From contig NZ_BAKM01000010.1 of the NCBI RefSeq assembly GCF_000614185.1, positions 62,001 through 126,000 of the forward strand: 64,000 nt of DNA, in the 5' to 3' direction. A program made the translations under genes and the position numbers. Position 1 is the stretch's first letter; every line of letters begins with the position of its first letter. This stretch comes from Phocaeicola sartorii JCM 17136 = DSM 21941. Its GTDB lineage: Bacteria; Bacteroidota; Bacteroidia; Bacteroidales; Bacteroidaceae. Positions 47,186 to 57,690 of this stretch are shown piece after piece. The notes under the pieces were generated by a model. The model was not told the origin of the DNA, made no database searches, and saw only the letters and a list, made by a program, of their open reading frames with translations.

Positions 47186-47988
47186 TTACTGAATGGGCAT
47201 TAGTTTGAATTTGCGTAAATAAGATGCATTGCCATACATGGTATGCTCATCGGATAAATTCCAGAATCCGTCTTTGGAGGCAGGGTGGGCATCCCAATCA
47301 ATTACCGCCCAGCATAGTCCGATTTCATTTCCTTCCTTTAATAAGTCGGGTGGGACAGTTCGGGCCCGTCGGCATCTGCATGGTCAAAGGGGGTGATATA
47401 GAATTCCAATACCAGCTTACCCGCTTCTCCCTCCTTGAAAGAGTACTGATAGGCATAATCAGCGTATGGCTTTTGTTTCAGCCATACTTGAGGACCCCAT
47501 AACATACACCAGTCATTGCCGTGAGCTGGGGTGAAGATGTGATAGTTCTGGGCATGGCATCCGTGAAATTTGAACCAAGCCTGCCACACATCTTTGGGAG
47601 CTGTGGGATGAAAACGGTCGATGAACGGCCCCCCTGAACAATCGCCATCCACCACTACTTCAAAAATATCCGTGTTCAAGGAGTTCTCACTGAACCGCCA
47701 ATAATTATCGTATGCTTCATATAGAAAATACAACTTCTGAGTTTTTGCACACCAACCTACTTTGACACTGACTTTCAAGGTGGTAGTGTCCGGCTGTGCA
47801 TGTTTTCTCTCGTCTTCCTTTAAAGCTGCTTCCGTTATCTTATAATCAGCCGGAACGCAATCCCAGTCGTGGGTATTGCCATCTATGGCAGGAACCTTAT
47901 CTGCCGGAAACTGGTACACCTTGAATTCCTGTGCCTGGGCGGACAGGCATAGGAAAAGGAAGAACAGGTATGGATACAATCGTTTCAT
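47186..47988 (-). CDS. CBM9-like carbohydrate-binding protein, frame-broken
   Basis: 267 residues after repair. Signal peptide (LFFLFLCLSAQAQ), then a beta-sandwich of the carbohydrate-binding family 9-like type: PADKVPAIDGNTHDWDCVPA, VSVKVGWCAKTQKLYFLYEA and NTDIFEVVVDGDCSGG are the usual strand blocks. The frame breaks near 47347-47350; one added base turns ELSHPTY-stop into a Pro followed by DLLKEGNEIGLCWAVIDWD, ending LMPIQ. No catalytic domain is attached, so it may capture oligosaccharides at the cell surface or in the periplasm. It overlaps the gene upstream by 4 bases. Confidence 0.8.
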
Positions 47989-48681
47989 TTTGATCGGGTT
48001 TTATGTTCTTTCTCGAATAATCCGGGTAGCATGAAATAATTATAATCTGCTCGTTGGTAGAAACAAAAGTAGAGCTTTTCTTGCGGTTTCCACGGGCATA
48101 GGGCAGAGATGACGGGGGCATCTGTCTTTTTACCGGAGTTGAATAAAGCAAGCGGGGATGCTTGTTTATGTCCGTCGGACAGACGAATTTCGGAACCGAT
48201 GGGAGATACCCCATGAACCGTTCTCAGTTTCATGCTTTCACCATAATAGGTAGTAAAAGCGTTTCCTTCTATACTGAATACATTATGGAAGCAGGAGGCT
48301 GCCGGAATACTGTTGTCTGTTACGGCAGGGGCGTCTGCACCGTCGCATGCACCGAAAGCCCAGCAAAGTTTGAGCTCTTCGGGTAATCGCTCACCCGAAA
48401 TCTCCATGATAAAACCATTACTATCCGTCAATGGACATACAATCAGCTTTATTTCACCTTCTTTCCATAATTTACCTTTAATGGTATAAGCCTGTCCCTT
48501 TTTCTTGACACTGCATTGGTCCAGCCAGCAACTTTCATTGCCGCAGACCACTCCCAGACGGAAAGTTCCCGCACCTTTGGATAAACGGAAGAAGAGTCTG
48601 GGCGTTGTTGCTAAAGACAGACAACAGCATACAGAAAAAGAACGGAAGTAGCCGCCGGCTATAATTCCATGTTGTTTTCAT
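47985..48681 (-). CDS. Exported protein resembling part of a DUF4450 domain, frame-broken
   Basis: 231 residues after repair. Start at 48681 (MKTTWNYSRRLLPFFFCMLL) gives a signal peptide ending SNNAQ. The frame shifts near 48595-48605; here one base must be removed, an insertion, after which FRLSKGAGTFRLGVVCGNES and IKLIVCPLTDSNGFIMEISG follow. The blocks ELKLCWAFGACDG and NVFSIEGNAFTTYY recall DUF4450, normally the front part of much longer glycosidase-like proteins. If so, the enzyme part is absent. Overlaps the GH28 gene before it by 23 bases and the CBM9-like gene after it by 4. Confidence 0.6.
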
Positions 48682-50143
48682 AGCTGATATTGATTTGTGC
48701 GTTCTTATTGTTTTTTTCTTCCACACGGCTGCCGTCTTCTACTTGTAACCGGACATTTTCCAAGTGGAAGTCTTCGGTAAAGATAATGCTTCCTGCTTTA
48801 TTTACCTTGGCTTTTATGCCGGAAATATGGAAATTCTGCAAAGGCAGTTCCTCATTCCAGCCGGCAGCGGTGATAAAGGTTTGCACATTAGTAGCTTTTA
48901 CATCGCTGAGCCATACATTACGGAAATGCGGATACCCTTTTTCTTTAGGGGTGACAGGAGTCAGCATAACCTTCCAATGTTCGGGAATCTCTTTTCCTTC
49001 ATATTCAGCCGGTAAGGTAGAATAACTATAGCTGGGGTTCCAGTTCAGGTCCGCTGCCAGTACATGGCGGACATGGTCTGCTGTCACTTGGGTCATGTAG
49101 ATATTTTCTACGGTTCCACCGCGGTTCATGGCAGATTTCAGACGGAGGGTGGAAGAGGTTCCGTATGCTTGGAGGTTATATCCCAATACATTTCGGATAC
49201 AGCCTGAAGTTTCGCTGCCGCAGGTAATCAGTCCCGCACCTTTACGTGCAATGCATCCACGAACAATGATATTTTCGGTGGGACGGTTTACACGCAGACC
49301 GTCGGCATCCCGTCCGGCTTTCAGGCAGATATTGTCATCGTTGCAATCTACTTCGCAGTTTTCAATCAGGATATTGGTGCTGGAGTCAATGTCAATGCCA
49401 TCCGTACTGGGACCATGCCCTCCTACGTTATTATTGATTTTCAGTCCGTTCAAGGTACATTGGTCGGAATACAGCACTTGGCAACCCCAAAATCCGGTAC
49501 GCATCAAGGTAAAGTCTTTTAGTGTTATATGGCGGCTGTTCGAGATGAGCATACCTCTTACGCGTTTGCAGTCGTAGTCCACAATCCACCGTAGTTTACG
49601 TTTCTCGTAATCCTTCCGCATGGTCCAATATTTATCCCAGAATATTTTTCCACGACAATCCAATGTACCTGCTCCGCTGATAGCTGCGTTTTCTGCATCC
49701 AGAATATTGATGACTGCCGAGGGCCATACCATTTCGATACCTGCCACGCGGGAGCGCATTTCGGGGTATAAATCAATATCCTCACTGGCTATCAGCGTCG
49801 TACCTTGGCTGAGGTGGAGGTTTACATTACTTTTCAGGTAGATGGCACCAATCCGGTAGTATCCCGGGGCTACTTCCACTGTTCCCCCTCCGGAACGGTG
49901 GCATTCGTCAATGGCTTTCTGCAGGGCGGCAGTGCCTAACCGGGTACTGTCATTTTTCAATCCGTAATCGGCTGCTTGGAATATTTTTCCTTCCGGATAG
50001 GTTTTGGCTCCTACTTGGGCAGTCCATGAAAGGTCAGGGGTTCCGATCCCTTCTTCCCATTGGAATTCGGGGAGGGATTGGGCATTGGTAAAAAGGGTAC
50101 CTAAGGTAAATGATAGGGTTAATAATAATGTTTTGTTGTTCAT
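48659..50143 (-). CDS. GH28 family pectic hydrolase
   Basis: 494 residues, frame intact. Signal peptide (LLLTLSFTLGTLFTNAQ), then a short linker and the beta-helix from about residue 58 (DYGLKNDSTRLGTAALQKAI). Catalytic blocks: GPSTDGIDIDSSTNILIENC and CNDDNICLKAGRDADGLRV; ITCGSETSGCIRN replaces the usual His block. Closer to the GH28 domain of the fusion at 58937 than to the GH28 at 45743, judged by shared NICLK/CISIK and R-x-N/G-RP-x-ENI motifs. An exo- or endo-acting rhamnogalacturonan role is inferred. Confidence 0.9.
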   Translation of the reverse strand: MNNKTLLLTLSFTLGTLFTNAQSLPEFQWEEGIGTPDLSWTAQVGAKTYPEGKIFQAADYGLKNDSTRLGTAALQKAIDECHRSGGGTVEVAPGYYRIGAIYLKSNVNLHLSQGTTLIASEDIDLYPEMRSRVAGIEMVWPSAVINILDAENAAISGAGTLDCRGKIFWDKYWTMRKDYEKRKLRWIVDYDCKRVRGMLISNSRHITLKDFTLMRTGFWGCQVLYSDQCTLNGLKINNNVGGHGPSTDGIDIDSSTNILIENCEVDCNDDNICLKAGRDADGLRVNRPTENIIVRGCIARKGAGLITCGSETSGCIRNVLGYNLQAYGTSSTLRLKSAMNRGGTVENIYMTQVTADHVRHVLAADLNWNPSYSYSTLPAEYEGKEIPEHWKVMLTPVTPKEKGYPHFRNVWLSDVKATNVQTFITAAGWNEELPLQNFHISGIKAKVNKAGSIIFTEDFHLENVRLQVEDGSRVEEKNNKNAQINISYENNMEL

Positions 50144-50160
50144 TTGTTCTTACTTTTAAA

Positions 50161-51434
50161 TTAATTGCCGTCCGGCTTTTCAATTTCTGTAAACGGGCTG
50201 TCATTCCATTTGAAACAGTCCAAAGCATCCGGATGTGCAGGATTGTAACCGGAATAGTCGCTGCGCAAATAGTTAGAGATGGGTAATCCCGCTTTCTTTA
50301 TCCCTTCAATGATACATTTGGAGATTTGATAAGCTCCGTAAGGATTGAAGTGGGTATTATCTGCCAATACCCTGTTTTGTCCCGGATAGGTTCCGGCAGG
50401 ATAATGTACGAATGCCTTTTTGGAAGGTTCCACTCCCATTGCTTCATAGAGGGTACGGGTCATTTCGTTGAGATCGATCAAAGGAACGTTTTCTTTGGCA
50501 GCCAACCAGCGCATCGCTTCGGGATAGTCTGCGTGGGTATCTCTGATTTTACCGTTTTCATCGAACTGCGACGTTGTGTCGGGGTTACCAGTACAGGATA
50601 GGCTCCTCGTGCCCTTGCCTCATCAATGAATGTTTTCAAGCTGGTCATAAATGAATAATAAGCTCCTTTACCGGGACCTTTTTGCTTTTGGTCGTTGTGA
50701 CCGAATTCCATAAAAATATAATCTCCGGGTTTCATTTGTGTCAATGCCTTTTTCAGTCGTCCTGCACCGATAAAAGTATTGGCGCTTTCACCGGATTCTG
50801 CATAATTGGCAAAACAAATGCTGTCATTGAAGAAGCGGGGAATCATTTGTCCCCAGCTTGCCCAAGGTTCATTGTCCTGGTCTACTACGGTAGAGTTACC
50901 GCATAGGAATACGGTGGGTACATTATTTACTTTCTCAATAATCAGTTCGGACAATTGGGGTGCATCCCCGTTGAATTCCAAAGTAAGTTTGTCATCCCAG
51001 TTCAATTTTTGGCGTTCACGCGGTTTGATGCGCACATTTTCTTTTTCCGAAATATGTGTGTTGCGCTTGTTGATCACAAATGTACAAGGTTTTAGCTCCC
51101 CTTTTCTTGTCTTCACATTTTCGAAAAAAAGGCGGCGTGATTCTCCTCGCACTGTTGTTTCTCCGGCAGCGCGTTTGTTTCCTATCACGGCTGTGACATG
51201 GTAATTGCCATCGGGAACCGTAACAGAGAAAAAGAATGGAGCTGTACTTTTACCTTCCGGAGAGGGCTGTCTGTCATATCCGTATCCCTTTTCCTCCGAG
51301 TATCTGTCGGCGGGAGTTATTTTGGTATAACCGTCTTTCGTTTTTTTACCTGTGGTAAAATCGAATTTGTAAGTTTGTGCTTCGACTCCTAATGTCGCTA
51401 AAAGTCCAAGAGCTAATAGGGCTATCTGTTTCAT
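50161..51434 (-). CDS. CE12 rhamnogalacturonan acetylesterase, frame-broken
   Basis: Removes acetyl groups from galacturonate residues of rhamnogalacturonan. 424 residues after repair: signal peptide (LLALGLLATLGVEAQ), an N-terminal beta-sandwich (FDFTTGKKTKDGYTKITPAD) and an SGNH domain from about 165. Ser is in TVFLCGNSTVVDQDNEPWAS, then YAESGESANTF, EFGHNDQK and the Asp-His pair ADNTHFNPYGA. The frame breaks near 50564-50566: one added base gives RRSFDENGKIRDTHADYPEA. 17 bases before the GH28 gene. Confidence 0.9.
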
Positions 51435-51452
51435 GATTGATATAGATTGTTG

Positions 51453-54319
51453 TTAATTGATTTTCGGTTTTAGTTCATCCGGAGAGTCATTGGTATAAGA
51501 TTTTACGTCACCGGCTGTTTTTGTGAACAACTCACTGATTTGTTGAGGCGTTACAGTAAATTGCGGACGGAACTGGTCCGAATTCATATAATCCAGAATG
51601 GCTTTATGCATCTGACGGGCTACCATGCGTTTCTCTGGCTGGGAAGTAATGTCCATGCTTGTCATAAGCACTTTCCCATTTAATACATTGGCTTCGAATA
51701 ACATACCTATCTTGCGGCTTATAAACCAAGTGTCGATGCTTTGAACCGTAGGTTGGAAAGCGGGTGGAAAGTGGGTGAATTGCATCACTTGAGCACGATT
51801 CAGCAGTTCCCACCATTGCAGATTGCTGTGATATTCTGTCGGAAACTGACGGAATAACGGGTGTTTGGGGTTTACTAAGATACCTGTGGTATGAGGAGGA
51901 CGCATTTTGAACCAGGAGGTGTTCCAGAATACAGGAGTGAATTGCTGGACCACTTCTTTACCATAACTCACTTTGCCCGCAGCTGTAATAAGCACATTTC
52001 CACCATTCTGAAGAATCTCCAAGGCTTTCGAATCCAAAGTGTCAGTAGTGTATACTTTTCCTTCGGCTATTGTTACTTGGGCGGGATAAACCCAGAAATT
52101 CCAGTCATTTACAGCTTCTGTTCCTGTAATGCGTATTTCCAGATTCAGCTTTTTAGCCTCTTGGATGTCAGTGAGCGGAAACTCAAGGCTACCCGTGCGA
52201 TTTAAATTTCCGACAGGAATGTCTTGTGTTGCCAATGTGCCTTGCGCATATACTTTGCCATATTCGTCTTTTAACGTATATACAATTTCTGCTTGTTTTA
52301 ATGCCTCGGCACCAAAATGAGCAACTTCAATATCCGCCTTTAAAATCTCCTTGTTATTATATACAAATTTATCTGTACGCATCAGTGGAACTGTAGGTGA
52401 ACAGAAACGTCTCCATTCTGCAGAGTTGATATATCCTTTTTCTTCAAAGAAAACATCGAGAACACCTACCAGTGCAGTTCCCTGACCCGAATAATCGTTC
52501 AGTGCCAATAATTGGAAACCGGCATAATCGGGCGTGCGGAGTGTCTTTTCTATTTCATATTTGTAACAAAGGGCTTGCAACTTTCCGCTAGCATCATAAA
52601 TAGATGGGCTTGGTCGCTCATGTGGTTGTCAGCCAGAATGTCTTTGAAAATTTCGAAGTTCTTGGCTTTATTAACACCTGTATATTTACGTATTTCATTG
52701 AAATTAGGGAAAGCACACCATTGACCTGTTTCGTGGGATACGTAAGGTTGTTTCACTGTGTCAAGATGATTCTGGAAACGATAATCGTCTTGGGTGGATG
52801 GCTGTCTTTTAGACCAGGTCAAGCCACGTGCCCCCGCTTTTACATGATATTGGTTGCGGGGTTGCCATTGCCATCCGTTGCCTACCGATGCTCCGGTATA
52901 TACATGTCTGGGGTCCTTCTTTTCCCAATATTCTACGAACTTGGTCACCCATTCTACCCAGCGTCCGCTAGGTTCGTTTCCGCATGCCAACATGCAATAG
53001 GAGGCATAGTTGCCATATTCTTTGGTTAATGCGATGGTTTCGTCCATCAAATAGGTGTCAATAGGTTGTCCCAAACCTAATTTAGGACCATGATTGGGCC
53101 AGCTGGGACCTTCGGGTTGCAGATAGAATCCTACCCGGTCGGCAGCCATAAAAGCGGCTTCGGGAGGACAGAATGAATGGAAACGCATGTGATTCAGTCC
53201 ATAACTGCGACAGATACGGAATACTCGTTCCCAACTTTCTACATCCATCGGGGCGTAACCGGTCAACGGGAAGTCACAGTTCTCAACTGTTCCGCGAAGC
53301 TGAGTTTTGCGTCCATTTACATAAAACCATTTACCTTTGATTTCAAATCGGCGCATACCGAATTGTATTTCTTTTATCTCAGTTTTTTTCCCATTGGTGA
53401 CTTCTGCTTTCAGTTTGTACAGGGCCGGATGAAATTCATCCCATAACAGCATATCATTCCCCATAGGTAATACTATTTCTGTTTCCGTCACTCCTTTGTT
53501 AAGTTTGATTTCTTGTTGTATGGCGGGAACGATATGTTTTTTATCCGTATTGAAGCTCTCTGCTGATAATTTTACTTTTGCAGTGCCTGCACCTTTGATG
53601 ACGACTTTGACACGTGCCTGTTTTTGTTCCGGTTCCGGATATATTTGAATATCATCAAAAAATGTTTTCGGAGTCGTTTGCAGACAGATGCGTCCTACAA
53701 TGCCGTTCCAGTTTCCTTGTGTCTGGTCAGTAATGCTATGTGAGTCCGGTCCGACATTGATTTCTTTGATTCGGTTATCCACCGGATGGTGATGTTGCAC
53801 TTTCCGGGACGGACATAACGGGTTATATCATATTGATGGGGTACGCACAGGCTGTTCTGCATTCCTGCCTTTTGTCCGTTCACCCATACGGTAGTTTCTA
53901 TATGGGGACGTTCCAGAAATAGCAAGATACGTTCACCTTTCCAGTCGGCAGGCACATTTACTTCTTTCTGATACCAAGCAGCTCCTACATAATGTTTGTC
54001 GGGAGTCAAAAAGAATGGAAATTTAATATTGCTTTCTTTACGGTATTTTTCCATGTATGGATTATAATAATAGGAACTGTCATAGAGACTGCCTGTCCAT
54101 CGGGTCTTTGCGGTAACCTCATCGCCTTTTAGTTTCTCGGGCATGGAGCCGGGAAGGTGGATGCAATCATTTAATGTGTGGTTGAACCATTTCTCTTTTT
54201 CTCCTTTATCCTGGCGGTCAATACTGAATGACCATTTCCCGGATAAGTCAAGAGTTTTTTGTGCACTTAACGAGAAGCACATCCATACTAAGCAGACAGT
54301 CAATAGCGTTTTTTTTCAT
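51453..54319 (-). CDS. GH2 family glycoside hydrolase (probable beta-galactosidase), multiply frame-broken
   Basis: 955 residues after repair. Sugar-binding domain (LDLSGKWSFSIDRQDKGEKE to ERPHIETTVWVNGQKAG), immunoglobulin-like domain, then the TIM barrel with MRRFEIKGKWFYVNGRKTQL, the acid/base region CGNEPSGRW and likely nucleophile in VSHETGQWCAFP. A further C-terminal module has no clear family. Breaks: a deletion near 53795 (TIR to VDNRIKEINVG), a deletion near 52594 (FMMASGKLQALCYKYE), and an A-run of 8 instead of 7 right after the ATG at 54319; with 7 the signal peptide reads MKKTLLTVCLVWMCFSLSAQ. First gene of the minus operon. Confidence 0.85.
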
Positions 54320-54494
54320 AGCATTTTTTTACTTGAATTTGATGTTGCTAAATTAAGACCTTTTCACGTATATGTAAATAGAAAGAAGTACATATAGATG
54401 GAAATTCGTATAAAAACAGGGTAATGTGCGATGAGGTTGTACTATTTTACATGGATATGCCTGGTATGTGCAGAAAAAAATCCAAATCTCTTTT

Positions 54495-54502
54495 TATCTT
54501 TG
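54495..54502 (+). promoter_or_regulatory. -7 promoter element for the GH43-GH42 pair
   Basis: TATCTTTG, an exact TAnnTTTG match, 27 bases before the GH43 ATG. No clear TTG at the -33 position, as expected if an activator is needed. Confidence 0.55.
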
Positions 54503-54529
54503 CATGCTAACAATTAAATCATTATATAC

Positions 54530-55477
54530 ATGAAGAAACGATTATTCTGTTTGCTCTGCTTGTTAGGAGCAGTATCCGGATTATTTGCCGGTAATACGGC
54601 TTATTTGTTCTCTTATTTCATTAATGACAGTCGGGACGGCCTTCATTTGGCTTATAGTCTGGATGGGCTGACATGGACTCCTTTGAATCATGGAAAATCT
54701 TTCTTGATACCCACTGTCGGGAAAGACCGCCTGATGCGTGACCCTAGTATTTGTCAGGCACCGGACGGTACCTTTCACATGGTGTGGACTTCCAGCTGGA
54801 CAGACCGGATTATAGGTTATGCTTCTTCTCCCGATTTAATTCATTGGAGTGAGCAACGCTCTATTCCGGTAATGATGCATGAACCTGCTGCACATAATTG
54901 CTGGGCGCCTGAATTGTTTTATGATGAACCTTCGCAAACTTATTATATTTTCTGGGCAACGACTATTCCCGGACGTCACAAGGAAGTGCCGGTCATTGAG
55001 AGTGAGAAAGGGTTGAACCATCGTATTTACTATGTTACGACGAAGGATTTTAATACATTTTCTGAAACCAAACTGTTCTTTAATCCTGATTTCAGTGTGA
55101 TTGATGCAGCTATAGTGCGTGATCCGGTGATGAAAGACTTGATTATGGTGGTGAAGAATGAAAACTCGTTGCCGGCAGAGAAGAATTTAAGAATAACACG
55201 GACAACGCGGATAGAGGATGGGTTTCCTACTACCGTTTCTCCTTCCATTACAGGAAATTATTGGTGTGAGGGACCTGCGCCACTTTTTGTGGATGATGCT
55301 CTTTATGTCTATTTTGATAAATATCGTAATCATCAATATGGAGCTGTTTGCAGTCGTGATCATGGAAAGACGTGGGAAGATGTGTCTGACCGTGTATCTT
55401 TTCCAAAAGGAACCCGTCACGGAACCGCTTTTACCGTAGAGAAGGCTGTACTTGATAAACTGCTTGAAAGCAATTAA
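54530..55477 (+). CDS. GH43-like five-bladed propeller glycosidase (arabinosidase-like)
   Basis: 315 residues, frame intact. Signal peptide (RLFCLLCLLGAVSGLFAG). Propeller blades with DGLHLAYSLDGLTWTPLNHG, MRDPSICQAPDGTFHMVWTS, NCWAPELFYDEPSQTYYIFW and YWCEGPAPLFVDDALYVYFD; the Asp of RDPS, and the Glu of APE and CEGP, are the candidate catalytic residues of the clan. Cleaves arabinose or galactose side chains in related loci; exact specificity cannot be read. 14 bases before the GH42 gene and divergent from the GH2 operon. Confidence 0.85.
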   Translation: MKKRLFCLLCLLGAVSGLFAGNTAYLFSYFINDSRDGLHLAYSLDGLTWTPLNHGKSFLIPTVGKDRLMRDPSICQAPDGTFHMVWTSSWTDRIIGYASSPDLIHWSEQRSIPVMMHEPAAHNCWAPELFYDEPSQTYYIFWATTIPGRHKEVPVIESEKGLNHRIYYVTTKDFNTFSETKLFFNPDFSVIDAAIVRDPVMKDLIMVVKNENSLPAEKNLRITRTTRIEDGFPTTVSPSITGNYWCEGPAPLFVDDALYVYFDKYRNHQYGAVCSRDHGKTWEDVSDRVSFPKGTRHGTAFTVEKAVLDKLLESN

Positions 55478-55491
55478 ACTACTATATTATC

Positions 55492-57570
55492 ATGAGAAAA
55501 CGATTTGTGACCGTTCTTTTGGCTTGTTCTTTGGCCGGAGGACTTTTTGCACAACAACCTTGGTTTAAAGACAAGGATTTGACTTTGACCGGTGCTTATT
55601 ATTATCCCGAGCATTGGGATGAAAGTCAATGGGAGAGAGATTTTAAACAGATGCACGATTTGGGTTTTGAATTCACCCATTTCGCGGAATTTGCTTGGGC
55701 GCAATTGGAACCGGAAGAGGGAAAATATGATTTTGCCTGGTTGGATAAAGCGGTGGCTTTGGCTGCCAAATATGATTTGAAAGTCATTATGTGTACTTCT
55801 ACGGCAACTCCACCGGTATGGCTGAGCCGTAAATACCCTGAAATTTTGATTAAAAATGAAAATGGTACCGTGCTTGATCACGGAGCACGTCAACATGCTT
55901 CTTTTGCTTCTCCCGTTTATAGAGAACTGGCTTATAAAATGATAGAGAAGTTAGCTCAGCATTATGGAAATGATTCCAGAATAATCGGCTGGCAGCTCGA
56001 TAATGAGCCGGCTGTACAATTTGATTATAATCCGAAAGCTGAACTGGCTTTCCGGGATTTTTTGCGTGAAAAATATCATCATGACATTCAAGCATTGAAT
56101 GATGCCTGGGGAACGGCTTTTTGGAGTGAGGTTTATTCTTCTTTTGATGAAATAACTCTTCCTAAAACTGCCAGATGTTTATGAATCATCATCAGATTTT
56201 GGATTACCGCCGTTTTGCTGCTAGTCAGACAAACGACTTTTTGAATGAACAATGTTTGTTGATTAAAAAACAGGCAAAGAATCAATGGGTGACTACTAAC
56301 TATATTCCTAATTATGAGGAAGGACATATAGGTGGCAGCCCTGCACTTGATTTTCAAAGTTATACTCGCTATATGGTGTATGGAGACAATGAAGGTATCG
56401 GCCGCCGCGGATATCGAGTGGGAAATCCGTTGCGTATTGCTTTTGCCAATGACTTTTTCAGACCCATCCAAGGTACTTACGGAGTCATGGAACTTCAGCC
56501 TGGACAGGTGAATTGGGGGAGTATCAATCCTCAACCACTGCCCGGAGCTGTCCGTTTATGGATGTGGAGCGTATTTGCCGGTGGAGGCGACTTTATCTGT
56601 ACTTATCGTTATCGCCAGCCTCTGTATGGCACGGAACAATATCACTATGGCATTGTAGGTACAGACGGAACAACGGTAACTCCCGGTGGACGAGAATATG
56701 AGCAGTTCATGAAAGAAATCAGACAGCTGCGGGGACAGGTTGCTGCTCGTGAGGTGAAACCGGCCGATTATTTGGCACGTCGTACCGCCATTCTTTTTAA
56801 TCATGAAAATTCATGGAGCATTGAGCGCCAGAAGCAAAATCGTACATGGAATACATTGGGGCATATTGAGAAATATTATCGCACGTTTGAAATCTTTTGG
56901 CGCGCCCGTAGATTTTATCAATGAAAGCAAGGAGTTCTCCTCTTATCCTGTGATCATAGCTCCGGCTTATCAATTGGCTGACAAGGCATTGGTAGATAGA
57001 TGGACTGATTATGTAAAGAAGGGTGGTAATTTGGTCTTAACTTGCCGTACAGCCCAGAAAGACCGCCATGGACGTTTACCCGAAGCTCCTTTCGGTTCCA
57101 TGATAAATGAACTGACCGGTAATGAAATGGAGTTTTATGATTTATTACTTCCTGAAGAACCGGGCAAATTACGGATGGATGGAAAAGAATATACGTGGAA
57201 TACTTGGGGAGAGATATTGAAACCGGGTAAGGATTCACAGGTATGGGCTACTTATACACAGGAATTTTATGAAGGAAAACCGGCAGTCACTACTCGTAAG
57301 TTGGGAAAAGGTACTGTTACTTACGTAGGGGTGGATAGTACGGACGGATTACTGGAGAAGGATATTTTGAAGAAACTATATGCGCAATTGAATATTCCTG
57401 TGATGGATTTACCATACGGTGTTACTTTAGAGTACCGCAATGGTATGGGGATTGTACTGAATTATACAGATAAACCTTATAAATTCGTACTTCCTTCGGG
57501 AACCAAAGTATTGATAGGAGAGCCTGTTATTCCTACAGCTGGAGTATTGGTGTTTTCTATTGCAGATTAA
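55492..57570 (+). CDS. GH42 family beta-galactosidase, frame-broken twice
   Basis: 692 residues after repair. Signal peptide (VTVLLACSLAGGLFAQ), TIM barrel from TGAYYYPEHWDESQWERDF; acid/base Glu in WQLDNEPAVQFDYN (about 165) and nucleophile Glu in YGVMELQPGQVNWGSINPQP. A trimerisation-like domain (SSYPVIIAPAYQLADKALVD, GGNLVLTCRTAQKD) and C-terminal beta domain follow. Breaks: a deletion near 56168-56171 (PKTAQMFMNHHQILDY) and an extra T in the run at 56886-56888 (YYRTLKSFGAPVDFINES). Likely trims galactan side chains or oligosaccharides. Followed by a strong terminator. Confidence 0.88.
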
Positions 57571-57588
57571 CAGTATGATGGATAGAAC

Positions 57589-57620
57589 AAAAAAGAGCGG
57601 CTTCACAGTCGCTCTTTTTT
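57589..57620 (+). terminator. Terminator of the GH43-GH42 pair
   Basis: AAAAAAGAGCG (57589-57599) pairs perfectly with CGCTCTTTTTT (57610-57620) around a 10-base loop. Confidence 0.88.
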
Positions 57621-57690
57621 ACTTAACCTAAATCTAACCTTTAAATCATAGTCTATGAAAAATCGATTCACTAACCAATCATATTATTAA
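57621..57690 (+). other. Possible vestige of a SusC-type gene start
   Basis: Just past the terminator, ACTTAACCTAAATCTAACCT onward and CATAGTCTATGAAAAAT resemble the untranslated leader and first codons that often precede susC-like genes in Bacteroides (recollection, not a search). The frame opens MKNRFTNQSYY and stops after 11 codons at 57688-57690, inside the tail of the convergent GH105 gene. Confidence 0.3.

Noticed and set aside
57589-57620. Transposon end between GH42 and GH105
   Set aside because: The short perfect stem with a U tract is a normal terminator; no transposase or target duplication was seen.
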